Shown piece by piece: positions 23,323-35,569 of a stretch of 60,000 nucleotides of DNA. Position 1 is the first letter of the stretch; each line of letters begins with the position of its first letter. The DNA comes from Liolophura sinensis. Taxonomy: Eukaryota > Mollusca > Polyplacophora > Chitonida > Chitonidae. The notes under the pieces were generated by a model. It did not search any database and was not told the origin of the DNA. It saw nothing but the letters and a program-made list of their open reading frames with translations. The translations under genes were made by a program, and so were the position numbers. The stretch is from the NCBI RefSeq assembly GCF_032854445.1, contig NW_027017953.1, forward strand, positions 934,501-994,500. The letters are read 5' to 3'.

Positions 23323-23934
23323 ATCTAAACCATAAATATGTCTAATCAATATAGCACAGAATCATAGATACAGGGAAGTGATAATAAAGTATATATGATG
23401 TGTTTGCTTTAACAAATTGTTGATGGCATCAACATCCGGCAAAAAAACAATCATTACTTGACTTCGATATCGATCAATGTCGCAAAATTTTTCATAAAGA
23501 AATTGCTGGAGGACAGACTGTAAAGCTTGGGTTATAGTTAGATGTGCGTGTGTGGTACCAGAGGCTACAGCCATGCATATACATAGACATATAGGCCGTG
23601 ATAAGATAGCAACAGCGAAAATCAAACATGGCTTCCTCATCTATATATGCATTATGATACATCTAAGAAATCAATGTGCCAGGCCGTCGTCAGCCATGGG
23701 AGCCGAGTCAAATTAACTGTACAATGTATGAATCCCCCACGGTCATACCACAGCCTCAGCTTAACAAGATAAGATAATGTCCCAGCTACACCGACAGCTC
23801 AGGCCACCATATGGTTACACAATTTCTGATATCTGCAGTCCAGACTGTTTTATTAATGTACAATTACAGACTCTGACCTTTGTCTAATCTCACATATTAT
23901 AATGTTAACCAGATAAACTGGTAGACGTACTTAC

Positions 23935-24100
23935 ATTTCTGTCCCAAAGTGCACAGTTTTGTTCCAATCAATACAAGCCTTACACCACAGTGTAAAATCC
24001 ACCTTATTTTTCGGAGTTCCTGTGACTGAGCGATGCCCCTGTTTGGGATAGGTTAGATTCCAGAATATGACGATTCTTGCCAACTGCTAGACAATCAGAG
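23935..24100 (-). other. Rab3: Candidate non-coding first exon of Rab3
   Basis: A consensus minus-strand donor (AGAAAT then GTAAGTACG, GT at 23,934-23,933) lies about 220 bp downstream, in minus sense, of two CCAAT boxes at 24,155-24,164. The Rab3 coding exon starts at an acceptor, so a leader exon is required. This is the best promoter-plus-donor arrangement found upstream on the correct strand. The 5' end is a guess from CCAAT spacing. Assignment to Rab3 is inference. Confidence 0.35.
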
Positions 24101-24149
24101 AGAAATGGGTCCACAGTAAGATGGTGGTTAAAGCAGTAATATGGTGAAT

Positions 24150-24270
24150 TATGAATTGGATTGGTGCCCGCACCCTGGTTGGCTGCAACGTCAGTATCGA
24201 ACAGAACACGGGCTGACGTACACTGAATGCTGCGTGCTGGAATGGGCGGAAAAATCTACGTCAGCGTCAG
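24150..24270 (-). promoter_or_regulatory. Promoter-like block: tandem CCAAT, CRE half-sites, GGGCGG
   Basis: On the minus strand two CCAAT boxes abut (ATTGGATTGG on plus at 24,155-24,164). CRE half-sites lie at 24,188-24,193, 24,214-24,219 and 24,258-24,263, and a GGGCGG Sp1-type box lies at 24,244-24,249. The block is richer in G+C and CpG than its surroundings. The order (Sp1 box, CREs, CCAAT, then donor at 23,935) fits a minus-strand promoter, most simply that of Rab3. Confidence 0.4.
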
Positions 24271-24500
24271 CTTACCAGCTGTCCCTATTCTGAATGGAGA
24301 GAAGGGGCGCACGCATAGAAGCCCGCTCAGTCTGCGATATCTACAGCAACCTGGCAGACGCCTCTATCTCCCACATGCTAGTCCCACAATCAATACTGTC
24401 AGCAGGGACCATCACAAAATTACCACTAGAATCAAAAGCGGATTAATCAATAACTTGTGTACCCAAGCACATGGTTCCTCAATAGCTGAGAATACTTAGT

Positions 24501-25070
24501 AGAGTGGAGCTACTACATAGAGGTTGGGCTCAGTACCCCAAGCCTGCATACAGAAGGATGTCTGCTCATTAAATACGTATAGGTTACACAGCCATAAAAC
24601 CAGTAAAGTCAATAATCACTGTGATTAATTCAACTTACAGACTGACACATGAGCAGCACAAAGCCTTCATAAAATCTCCCAGCTAAAACAGAACAGTGAA
24701 CAAGCCTGAGCTAATGATCATGTGTAGTATAGTCCGCCATATCAAAAGTCAACCGCTAAGAGTGTATAATGAAGTTAGTTAACACACATAACACTCATGG
24801 TCATAACAAAATCTGATGTGGCCATTTGGAAAGTCAACAAGAAAGTCATTGTACCTTGAGCTGCAGGGTACCTTCGACTTCAGGCTTCACACTTGCGTGT
24901 ATTTGTGCAAATATATTAGGGTATGTCAATGTGTATCACATGTACAGCTTTTATACATGTAACAATAAATATATGTAAGAAACAACTACAAAACTTTATC
25001 TTATAGAACTTTTTCACAAGTATGCCTACAGAATCTGGATTCTAGAATGGTTTCGCATCTTAAGTACATA
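24501..25070. other. Unique DNA, no gene seen
   Basis: AT-rich, with no recognisable feature. Confidence 0.45.
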
Positions 25071-25295
25071 TACTGTAATTCTTCAACCATTTCGCATATT
25101 TGCAAGGTGTTTACTTAAGCATATTTCGAAGGCCTTATGCTGTGTACTGAGACTGATAAAATTATACTGTTTGTGAAGCCCTGAAATTGGCCAGCCCAAC
25201 CAATGTAGTTTTGTCTCCAAAATCAAATTAAAAATGTGCATAAATGGAACTGAAAGTTGCTTTTTCATATGCGATATGGTAGAGAAATTACAATA
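25071..25295 (-). mobile_element. TIR element (MITE) copy 2, 225 bp, inverted
   Basis: The left end is TACTGTAATTCTTCAACC, continuing ATTTCGCATATTTG. The right end is CATATGCGATATGG, then TAGAGAAATTACAATA. The ends are inverted repeats over about 29 bp with few mismatches, the clearest TIRs of the three copies. The internal sequence is the reverse complement of copies 1 and 3 (GGCCAGCCCAACCAATGTAG, TTTTGTCTCCAAAATCAAAT, GAAAGTTGCT). Both ends are TA. No coding capacity. Confidence 0.82.
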
Positions 25296-26239
25296 CAGAA
25301 AATATCAACCTTTGTCTTTAGCATGGTACACAGAATTAATATGGTTGATGTTTCAATATTTTTGCAAGTTGGATGGATCCTCTACAAACGTCAACTCACC
25401 GAGGCTTCATCTAGTGCCAATCTAATGCTCTCTCTTTATATCCACACATTATGTTTGTATATTATACATCTATTCTTTTAGAATTAGGCGATGTATGTTT
25501 AAAAACCATTTCTTACCATATAAATTAGCATGCTATTAAAAATAACTACAGTTTCTTTAAAGTTTAAAAAGGAATGTTTCCATTGCAGGTAATGGTAACC
25601 AGAGGGTTTCTGGAGAGTAATTTATGAGGTATCAAAGTGTTTATAACCAGATGGCTGTTCAAATTCTTTAATATCAGCAGACACAGGAGGTGAGGTGGTA
25701 TTTGTCCATGTAATTTACATTTCAATGATGCTCATCGGCTTTCTGTAAAAGCTTCACCAGTCCCTTGCCATGTACCAGCATAATGGCAGACACAGAACAC
25801 GAGAACAGATGGTGGTATGCTATTGTACCTAGGACGCAGACTTCATGTGCTGTGTTACTGGGTGCTCTGGCCAGTTGAGTTCTGTCAGACCCGCATGGTA
25901 ATCCTCAAGGTTATGGCCATGCTATCTGGAATTGTCTCATCATTAACATTCAGTGGCAAACCTTTGTCTAGAGACTGTAGTGAGCAGACATGATAAGGCT
26001 TTTAGCTTACACATTTCCTCACCAATAATGGAGACAAGCGAGTGGTCATTCTCCTGAATTTGGCGGAGGACATTAATCCGCCCTTTAGTGTGCGTATGTA
26101 AATCTGACCAGTGATCTGATTACTACATAATAAGATGACACTGAAAGCTCTGCATGCCTGAAATATTGATGACATTGTCTGAAACTATCTTGACATATCG
26201 CTGAAACTCATGATAATCAATTCAATATACGTCCACATC
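25296..26239. other. Unique DNA, no gene seen
   Basis: Non-repetitive, with no recognisable exon. Confidence 0.5.
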
Positions 26240-27905
26240 ATAAGACCTGCAGTGATGACACCTGATGGGTCGAGTCTGTACATATACTCTCTGGTATTCA
26301 TACCGACATGTGCCACAAGTCTCTCAGTGACAACACCTGACAGACCTAGCCTGTACATACACTCTCTGGTATTCATAAACACATGTGCCACAAGTCAGTG
26401 ATGACACCTAACAGACCTAGTCTGTACATACACTCTCTGGTATTCATACACTCATGTGCCACAAGTCTCTCAGTGACAACACCTGACAGACCTAGTCTGT
26501 ACATACACTCTCTGGTATTCATACCGACATGTGCCACAAGTCTCTCAGTGACGACACCTGACAGGCCTAGCCTGTACATACACTCTCTGGTATTCATAAA
26601 CACATGTGCCACAAGTCAGTGATGACACCTAACAGACCTAGTCTGTACATACACTCTCTGGTATTCATACACTCATGTGCCACAAGTCAGTGATGACACC
26701 TGACAGACCTAGTCTGTACATACACTCTCTGGTATTCATACCGACATGTGCCACAAGTCTCTCAGTGACAACACCTGACAGACCTAGTCTGTATATACAC
26801 TCTCTGGTATTCATACACTCATGTGCCACAAGTCAGTGATGACACCTAACAGACCTAGTCTGTACATACACTCTCTGGTATTCATACACTCATGTGCCAC
26901 AAGTCAGTGATGACACCTAACAGACCTAGTCTGTACATACACTCTCTGGTATTCATACACTCATGTGCCACAAGTCAGTGATGACACCTGACAGACCTAG
27001 TCTGTACATACACTCTCTGGTATTCATACCGACATGTGCCACAAGTCTCTCAGTGACAACACCTGACAGACCTAGCCTGTATATACACTCTCTGGTATTC
27101 ATAAACACATGTGCCACAAGTCTCTCAGTGACAACACCTGACAGACCTAGCCTGTACATACACTCTCTGGTATTCATACACTCACGTGCCACAAGTCAGT
27201 GATGACACCTGACAGACCTAGTCTGTACATACACTCTCTGGTATTCATACCGACATGTGCCACAAGTCTCTCAGTGACAACACCTGACAGACCTAGCCTG
27301 TATATACACTCTCTGGTATTCATAAACACATGTGCCACAAGTCTCTCAGTGACGACACCTGACAGACCTAGTCTGTACATACATTCTCTGGTATTCATAA
27401 ACACATGTGCCACAAGTCAGTGATGACACCTGACAGACCTAGCCTGTACATACACTCTCTGGTATTCATAAACACATGTGCCACAAGTCTCTCAGTGACG
27501 ACACCTGACAGACCTAGTCTGTACATACATTCTCTGGTATTCATAAACACATGTGCCACAAGTCAGTGATGACACCTGACAGACCTAGCCTGTACATACA
27601 CTCTCTGGTATTCATACACTCATGTGCCACAAGTCTCTCAGTGACGACACCCGACAGGCCTAGCCTGTACATACACTCTCTGGTATTCATAAACACATGT
27701 GCCACACGTCTCTCAGTGATGACACCTGACGGGTTGAGTCTATAAATACACTCTGGTATTCATACATGCATGTGCCACAAGTCTCTCAGTGATGACACCT
27801 GACGGGTTGAGTCTGTACATACACTCTCTGGTATTCATACATGCATGTACCACAAGTCTCTCAGTGATGATACCTGACGCATCTAACTTGTACATATACT
27901 CTCAC
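26240..27905. repeat. Minisatellite, 71/75-bp unit, ~22 copies
   Basis: The unit contains CAGTGATGACACCTGACAGA, CCTAGTCTGTACATACACTC, TCTGGTATTCATACACTCAT and GTGCCACAAGT. A 4-bp TCTC insertion before CAGTGA distinguishes 75-bp from 71-bp units, and the two types are interspersed in mixed order. Open frames on both strands come only from the repeat. Confidence 0.92.
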
Positions 27906-28361
27906 ACATGTGCCACAATTCTCTCAAATATGTATTTATATAAATGTATGCATGCATGCCTGTCTTTTTTATCTCATTTTTTAGGGTTTATTTCAGAAAT
28001 CAGAATTTAAACAGTGAATACTCACCTATTGGTGATGTAATGTTGCAGATGGACACATAAATAATCCTGTGCTACGAGACAGAACACTGATCCATGTAGA
28101 GCATTATAACAATGAAATGTGGAATGATTTTTACAGATATGACTTAGGTGATCATTTCACAATGGACTGATATATTTGTGATGTTGGCTTCTTTAGTTTA
28201 ACAGTTGTGTGTTGTGAAAAGCTTGTCTTGTGTATACACTATCATTTATGTGGAACATATCAAGTCGATCAAAACAACATAATACAAGAGTAATAGACGG
28301 TAAATTCACACATTTTTGCAGAATTACATACCAGGAGAAATGATTATGTAATCATTATGTA

Positions 28362-29635
28362 GCGTATCTGTCTGACTGGCACCAAACAGCGTATCAGTCT
28401 GACTGGCACCAAACAGCATATCAGTCTGACTGGCACCAAACAGCATATCAGCCTGACTGCCAACAAACAGCACATCAGTCTGACTGGCACCAAACAGCAT
28501 ATCAGTCTGACTGGCACCAAACAGCATATCAGTCTGACCGCCACCAAATAACATATCAGTCTGACCGCCACCAAATAACATATCAGTCTGACTGGCACCA
28601 AACAGCATATCAGTCTGACTGCCAACAACCAACATGTCAGTCTGACTGCCACCAAACAGCATATCAGTCTGACTGAGCATATCAGTCTGAACAGCACCAA
28701 ACAGCATATCAGTCTGACTGGCACCAGACAGCATATCAGTCTGACCGCCACCAAACAGCATATCATTCTGACTGGCACCAAACAGCATATCAGTCTGACT
28801 GAGCATATCAGTCTGAACAGCACCAAACAGCATATCAGTCTGAACAGCACCAAACAGCATATCAGTCTGACCGCCACCAAACAGCATATCAGTCTGACCA
28901 CCACTAAACAGCATATCAGTCTGACTGGAGCCAAACAGCATATCAGTCTGACTGCCAACAAACAGTGTATCAGTCTGACTGCCACCAAACAACATATCAG
29001 TCTGACTGGCACCAAACAGCATATCAGTCTGACTACCACCAAACAGCATATCAGCCTGACCAGCACCAAACAGCATATTAGTTTGACTGGCACCAAACAG
29101 CGTATCAGTCTGACTGCCACCAACAGTATATCAGTTTGACTGGCACCAGACAGCATATTAGTCTGACTGAGCATATCAGTCTGACTGGCACCAAACAGCA
29201 TATCAGCCTGACTGGCACCAAACGGCATAGTAGTCTGACTAGCACCAAAGAGCATAGTAGTCTGACCGCCACCAAACAGCATATCAGTCTGACTGGCGCC
29301 AAACAGCATATCAGTCTGAACAGCACCAAACAGCATATCAGTCTGACTGCCACCAAAGAGCATAGTAGTCTGACTGGCACCAAACAGCATATCAGTCTGA
29401 CTGCCACCAAACAGCATATCAGTCTGACTGGCACCAAACAGCATATCAGACTGACTGACAGGCACCAAACAGCATATCAGTCTGACTGACTGCCACCAAA
29501 CAGCATAGTAGTCTGACTGGCACCAAACAGCATATCAATCTGATTGGCACCAAACAGCATATCAGTCTGACAGCAATCAGTCTGACAGCATATCAGTCTG
29601 ACAGCATATCAGTCAGACTGGCACCAAACAGTATA
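28362..29635. repeat. Minisatellite, 27-bp unit, ~45 copies
   Basis: The unit is GTCTGACTGGCACCAAACAG followed by CATATCA. CTGGCACCA, CCGCCACCA, CTGCCAACA and AACAGCACCA versions alternate, and some units are shortened to CTGAGCATATCA. The 9-codon period keeps minus-strand frames open for up to 374 codons, but these are pure repeat translation. Confidence 0.93.
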
Positions 29636-29695
29636 TCAGCACTAAATACTGGCAATAGCCCTAAATAGCCTATTCCAATGTATCACAACGCCTAC

Positions 29696-29907
29696 TACCC
29701 TGATTCCTCAACCTTTTGGCATATGGACAGAGCAACTTTCAGAGAAATTTATGCCCCAATTTCAATTTGATTTCTGAAATAAAAACTACATTGGTTGGAT
29801 TAATCAATTTCAGGGCTTCACAAAAAGCATAACTGTATCAATGTTGGCCTACAGAAACCCTTGAATAACCATCCTGCAAACATGCAAAAAGTTTGAAGAT
29901 TACAGTA
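29696..29907 (+). mobile_element. TIR element (MITE) copy 3, 212 bp
   Basis: The left end is TA-CCCTGATTCCTCAACC, then TTTTGGCATATG. The right end is CATGCAAAAAGTTTGAAGAT, then TACAG-TA. Internal blocks shared with the other copies are AGAGCAACTTTCAGAGAAAT, TTTATGCCCCAATTT, GGTTGGATTAATCAATTTCA and GCATAACTGTATCA. The element is slightly shorter than copies 1 and 2 through internal deletions. Confidence 0.8.
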
Positions 29908-31160
29908 AGCTGCAGTTTTATACCAGATTTTTAAGACCATTCAATGTCAGTATCTTAATTTAAATGCAACTGACATTATTGTGATACATGTTTCATGCAC
30001 TGTTGATGTCGATTTCAAGGCTGACTGTTCTCTACCGTCCACTTTTTGGACCATTTTGATTCAGGCCTACTTGTCTTCACTATTGTTTACTTTCCCTTTC
30101 AGATAAATCTCTACATTAAGAGCAATTAAAACTGATACACTTGTACTCCACTATGTATTAACCCCTGTGGTAAGTCGATCATGGTATATATATATATTTA
30201 TATATATGCATGTATTGAGAAATAAATGATTCTTACATCGTATCAAGAAAAATACATTACATTATTACTATTTAAAATAACTTACCATCAAGAGCTATCC
30301 AATTTACCAAGAGCAGTGAGCCTTCAGACAGTTTCCGACCAGGCTTTACGGATTACCAAACCTCATACACAAATGGATGTCAATTACTGCAAATGGCCAA
30401 TCTCAGAATCACGAGCAACTGGCTACTAGGCAATGTAGTACTGGTACACAACAGGCTGCGGAGTGTGCATGTGTTTGTACACATCCTCAACAGTGGAATC
30501 CTCCTCCAAGTATTGATTGGAGAAACTATCCACCCCAGATTTCAGAGTGCACAGAAATGTCATACTGCCAACAGCTGTGCACACATACTACAAATGCCAA
30601 CATAACTTAATCCTTTCAACCAATTTTACAGTTATTATAATGTAAAATCACTCAGACCAGATATTACATTCAAAGAAAAATGAGGTTTTACCAGTATAAA
30701 GGTTGACTAATGGATGTGCAAGTATCAGAGATGGCTTGATGACAGTGAGGTTCAGAGAAAACATTCACAGCAAAGGCAGGAGGTCAATTATGCATCTAGA
30801 CACCTGAACCAATAGCTGCATCAACACCTGGACAGAGAGGGGGGAGGAGGGAGGGGGAGAGGTGATTTGACCTTCTCAACTACACACATGAGCTCACATA
30901 TTGTCATTTAATTTAATATGATGACATGAGCTCATAAACACACAAACTGTAATATATCAACAGGAACACCCTTTGTCCTGGTCAGAACATAACATGAATT
31001 TAGTTGCACTTTATATGATGGTGATTAATGTGAGTAGGATTTGGAAAATGTACACGTCTTTGTCAGGTTTTATAGGTCATTGCTTTTCTTGGTGTCATAG
31101 ATCATCATGTAGATTTGTGTCCATACTCTGTACCATGCTGACAACAAGGTTATATTAGTG
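29908..31160. other. Unique DNA with TA repeat and G-rich tract
   Basis: No exon is recognised. A TATATATATATTTATATATA tract lies near 30,186. A G-rich run (GGGGGGAGGAGGGAGGGGG type, 30,837-30,862) could form a G-quadruplex. Confidence 0.5.
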
Positions 31161-31161
31161 T

Positions 31162-31206
31162 CTGTCTATCTGGCTGGCTGGCTGTCTGTCTGTCTGTCTG
31201 GCTTTC
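31162..31206. repeat. CTGT/CTGG tetranucleotide repeat
   Basis: TCTGTCTATCTGGCTGGCTG then GCTGTCTGTCTGTCTGTCTG: a microsatellite of about 11 units. Confidence 0.85.
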
Positions 31207-31547
31207 CTTCATGTCTAATCATTTCAGTATCCCTACCTGGAATTACAAAATGTTTCTGTGGTTTTTATAATAATTGCAGATTATAACACAACAACATGGT
31301 TAAATCAATGTGCTGTTTGTCATGAAAGTTTCACTTACCTAGAAAAGCTTATGCTGAACATGCGAATAATAGTTAATTACATTCAGGTGTTATACTTTGT
31401 AAGGTTGAAGAAATTTCTCATGGTTTTCTGATTTTTTTCAAATTTATCCATATAGTCTGATGTCAATTCAGCACTACCATGGTATATGTATTGTAATTTG
31501 GCAGATACACTTCCCAAAACTCTAGCACATTTTGGCAGATGGAACAT

Positions 31548-32632
31548 GTAGATGCTAACTGACACAGGTCCAGATGTATTAAGTTGGCACATTCTTCTGG
31601 TGTACATGAGCTTTTTGTAGTACTAACTGACACAGGTCCAGATGTATACCCTGGCACATTATACTGGTACACATGAGGTTTTGTAGTGCTAACTGACACA
31701 GGTCCAGATGTATACCCTGGCACATTATACTGGTGTACATGAGCTTTTTGTAGTGCTAACTGACACAGGTCCAGATGTATACCCTGGCACATTATACTGG
31801 TACACATGAGGTTTTTGTAGTGCTAACTGACACAGGTCCAGATGTATACCCTGGCACATTATACTGGTGTACATGAGCTTTTTGTAGTGCTAACTGACAA
31901 AGGTCCAGATGTATACCCCTGACACATTATACTGGTGTACATGAGCTTTTTGTAGATGCTATTCGACACAGGTCCAGAGTGTATACCCTGGCACATTATA
32001 CTGGTGTACATGAGCTTTTTGTAGTGCTAACTGACACAGGTCCAGATGTATACCCTGGCACATTATACTGGTGTACATGAGCTTTTTGTAGATGCTAACT
32101 GACACAGGTCCAGATGTATACCCCGGCACATTATACTGGTGTACATGAGCTTTTTGTAGTGCTAACTGACACAGGTCCAGATGTATACCCCTGACACATT
32201 ATACTGGTGTACATGGGCTTTTTGTAGTGCTAACTGACACAGGTCCAGAATGCATACCCTGGCACATTATACTGGTGTACATGAGCTTTTTGTAGTGCTA
32301 ACTGACACAGGTCCAGATGTATACCCTGGCACATTATACTGGTGTACATGAGGTTATTGTAGATGCTAACTGACACAGGTCCAGATGTATACCCTGGCAA
32401 CATTATACTGGTACACATGAGGTTTTTTGTAGTGCTAACTGACACAGGTCCAGATGTATACCCTGGCACATTATACTGGTGTACATGAGCTTTTTGTAGT
32501 GCTAACTGACACAGGTCCAGATGTATACCCTGGCACATTATACTGGTGTACATGAGCTTTTTGTAGTGCTAACTGACACAGGTCCCAGATGTATACCCTG
32601 GCACATTATACTGGTACACATGAGGTTTTTGT
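31548..32632. repeat. Minisatellite, ~67-bp unit, ~16 copies
   Basis: The unit contains TAGTGCTAACTGACACAGGT, CCAGATGTATACCCTGGCAC, ATTATACTGGTGTACATGAG and CTTTTTG. The TTTTTG run varies in length, which shifts the frame between units. Confidence 0.92.
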
Positions 32633-33149
32633 CAGACATGTATTCAGCATACAAATATGTTGCATAGTTCTGTCTGCACATGTACTACAGCCGAGGTCAA
32701 GTGGAGAAATACATGACGATGACTTCATTGATGTGGAATCAAAGTTCTACTCACTTGAGGTATGACACGATTATACTAACTAATGCATGACATCATTAAC
32801 TAAAGGTATATATAATGCAGGCCTTTACCTTATGTAACAGCAGATATACTAGATCATGCACATTACCTTAAAAGGCCACAAAGACATGTCCTGAACTGCC
32901 AGCCAAAGTTATGTGAGTTGTGATTAGACAGGGATGTAGGAGCAACCCCAATGATGCTCTAACAACCACATATTCTCTTGCAAGTACATGTACTCATGGT
33001 TATATAGTATCTAGCCTGCTGTAAGTCACATGGATACTTGTCATAGTCATCACAGTAGCATGCACATATGTCTAGTCACACTGAACAGTCCCAACATACA
33101 TGTATAAACAATTATATGACATGATTACTTGAGGTTACCATAAACCTAC
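32633..33149. other. Unique DNA, no gene seen
   Basis: A short spacer between two arrays, with no recognisable feature. Confidence 0.5.
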
Positions 33150-34145
33150 ACATACTGATGACATACACACAAGCCACACAGTTCTCACTGACTACACAAT
33201 ACTGATGACATACACACAAGCCAAACAGTCCTCACTGACTACACACTGATGACATACACACAAGCCACACAGTCCTCACTGACTACACATACTGATGACA
33301 TACACACAAGCCAAACAGTTCTCACTCACTACACATACTGATGACATACACAACAAGCCACACAGTTCTCACTCACTACACATACTGATGACATACACAC
33401 AAGCCAAACAGTCCTCACTGACTACACACTGATGACATACACACAAGCCACACAGTCCCTCACTCACTACACATACTGATGACATACACACAAGCCACAC
33501 AGTTCTCACTGACTACACATACTGATGACATACACACAAGCCACACAGTTCTCACTCACATACACATACTGATGACATACACACAAGCCAAACAGTCCTC
33601 ACTCACTACACATACTGATGACATACACACAAGCCACACAGTTCTCACTCACTACACATACTGATGACATACACACAGCCACACAGTTCTCACTCCCTAC
33701 ATATACTGATGACATACACACAAACCCACAGTCCTCACTGACTACACATACTGATGACATACACACAAACCACACAGTCCTCACTCACTACACATACTGA
33801 TGACATACACACAAGCACACAGTTCTCACTGACTACACATACTGATGACATACACACAAGCCAAACAGTCCTCACTGACTACACATACTGATGACATACA
33901 CACAAGCCACACAGTCCTCACTGACTACACATACTGATGACATACACACAAGCCACACAGTTCTCACTGACTACACATACTGATGACATACACACAAACC
34001 ACACAGTCCTCACTGACTACACATATTGATGACATACACACAAGCCACACAGTTCTCACTCACTACATATACTGATGATATACACATACAAAATGTACCC
34101 CAAATCTATAGCACCGTTCAGACATACACACAAGCAACACAGTTC
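33150..34145. repeat. Minisatellite, ~46-bp unit, ~22 copies
   Basis: The unit contains ACACATACTGATGACATACA, CACAAGCCACACAGTTCTCA and CTGACT. Alternative GACT/CACT ends and GTTCTC/GTCCTC versions are mixed. Some units are shorter and lack the ATACTG part. Confidence 0.92.
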
Positions 34146-34536
34146 TCACTGAAGCTAATACAAGATGATAATTGCCTAAATTGGATTACCATTAGCAATC
34201 TGCAAACTAATGAATGTAATGTCACTGTTTTAGCTTGTACATGTGTGTAACGCTGCCACATGTACATGTAGTTACAATATTATCATTCAATCATTTTGTA
34301 ATTATGTCTCTTTTACATGCATGAAAATAAACTTTGCCTACATTGTATACGCATAAATCTACATTGCCAGTTGAAATGGGCTATAATGAGTTATAAAAAA
34401 TATGCAGTCATATAAAACAAGACAGCTTTGGAAAAGCATGACAATATTAGTCAGTAGCATGTTAATCCCAGGCAGCTAGGCAAATAATCCTGAAACCTGT
34501 AAGTTACTTTTGGGGTAACAAGTGCAATACATATAT

Positions 34537-34552
34537 ATGTGTGTGTGTGCGA

Positions 34553-34595
<43 letters not shown>

Positions 34596-34602
34596 TGTGC
34601 GC
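34537..34602. repeat. (TG)n microsatellite
   Basis: GTGTGTGTGCGAGTGTGTGT followed by further TG runs with GCGAG and TATG interruptions. Confidence 0.9.
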
Positions 34603-35569
34603 CTGTATAGGAGGAAAACACAGCCGATACTGCTCTTTGTTTTTTAGGACAGCACCCATCCAGCACAGCATCAACTCCAATGTTTGGACGATTTTTTCTG
34701 CCAAGTCTGGCTATGTTGGAAGAGCTAGCCTACACTTCACAGTGTTCTATGCTAGATAAATGCATATATCTACACAGCCCACGCTGAGACCAGCAAATCT
34801 CTTGTATTTAATTCTCTAATAATACTTCCAGGTAAATCAATACGCCATATTTCAGGTTACAGACTGCAATACTGACCTCATCAGTTAGGCTCAGATACAG
34901 TCACCTGGGAGTCTGTATCAAGCAATATATCAGCTCTCTGGATCAGCCCTGCACACTTGGTGCAGGTGCAGGGCACAATCTCTTTTTTACTATAGGTTAC
35001 ATCACCAATGATACAATTGAAGCAAAATAATAATTTGAACGAGATAATGCCAATTTTCAGCTAGACTGTTTTCTTTGGTGTGCATAAATAATAATCATTT
35101 GTGATTCAGAAAATCAGAATAAATTTCCATTACAGTCTGAAGTATGTAACTCTCAGGTGCACAATCTGGCTTCACTTCAGAAAACTGTTACATGTATTTT
35201 CAGCTTACTTTTTATTTGAATTCCATTATTCCAATCTGAGGTAAAATGTCAGGTTGATTTGAAGGTTTTTCCATATGCAGGTCACAAATATCAAGCAGAA
35301 AAATGTGGTTTATGTCTTGAAATATTTTACTTTACGTTTGGCACCCAGACAATAAAGCCATATGCAAAGCTGTATTTATTTTTCTTGACAACCTTTCTTT
35401 ACTTTCTCAATTTCTTAATTTCCTACACAAATATATGCACACTAGTAAATAAATGCTTGGCAGCCCCATTTCTCCTAGGATCAAGCCTGCAACTTCAGCC
35501 AAAATACTGCCTTCCTCTGACTTGGTCCTCACTAAACAAGTCATCAATTAACAACTTATTAGAATCCTT
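34603..35569. other. Unique DNA, no gene seen
   Basis: A 151-codon open frame at 35259-35714 (plus) starts in AT-rich unique sequence and runs into the 68-bp array. Its hydrophobic stretch (YLFFLTTFLYFLNFLIS) comes from a T-rich tract. No homology is recognised. Confidence 0.45.

Noticed and set aside
24227-24499. 90-codon plus-strand frame
   Set aside because: It overlaps the promoter-like block; no domain and no splice or start evidence.
28344-29468. 374-codon minus-strand open frame (and a 250-codon one beside it)
   Set aside because: The 27-bp unit is divisible by three and lacks stops; the product is a bare nonapeptide repeat that changes frame within the array, with no start context or non-repeat domain.
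34504-34704. His/Thr-rich frames on both strands
   Set aside because: They come from the (TG)n microsatellite.
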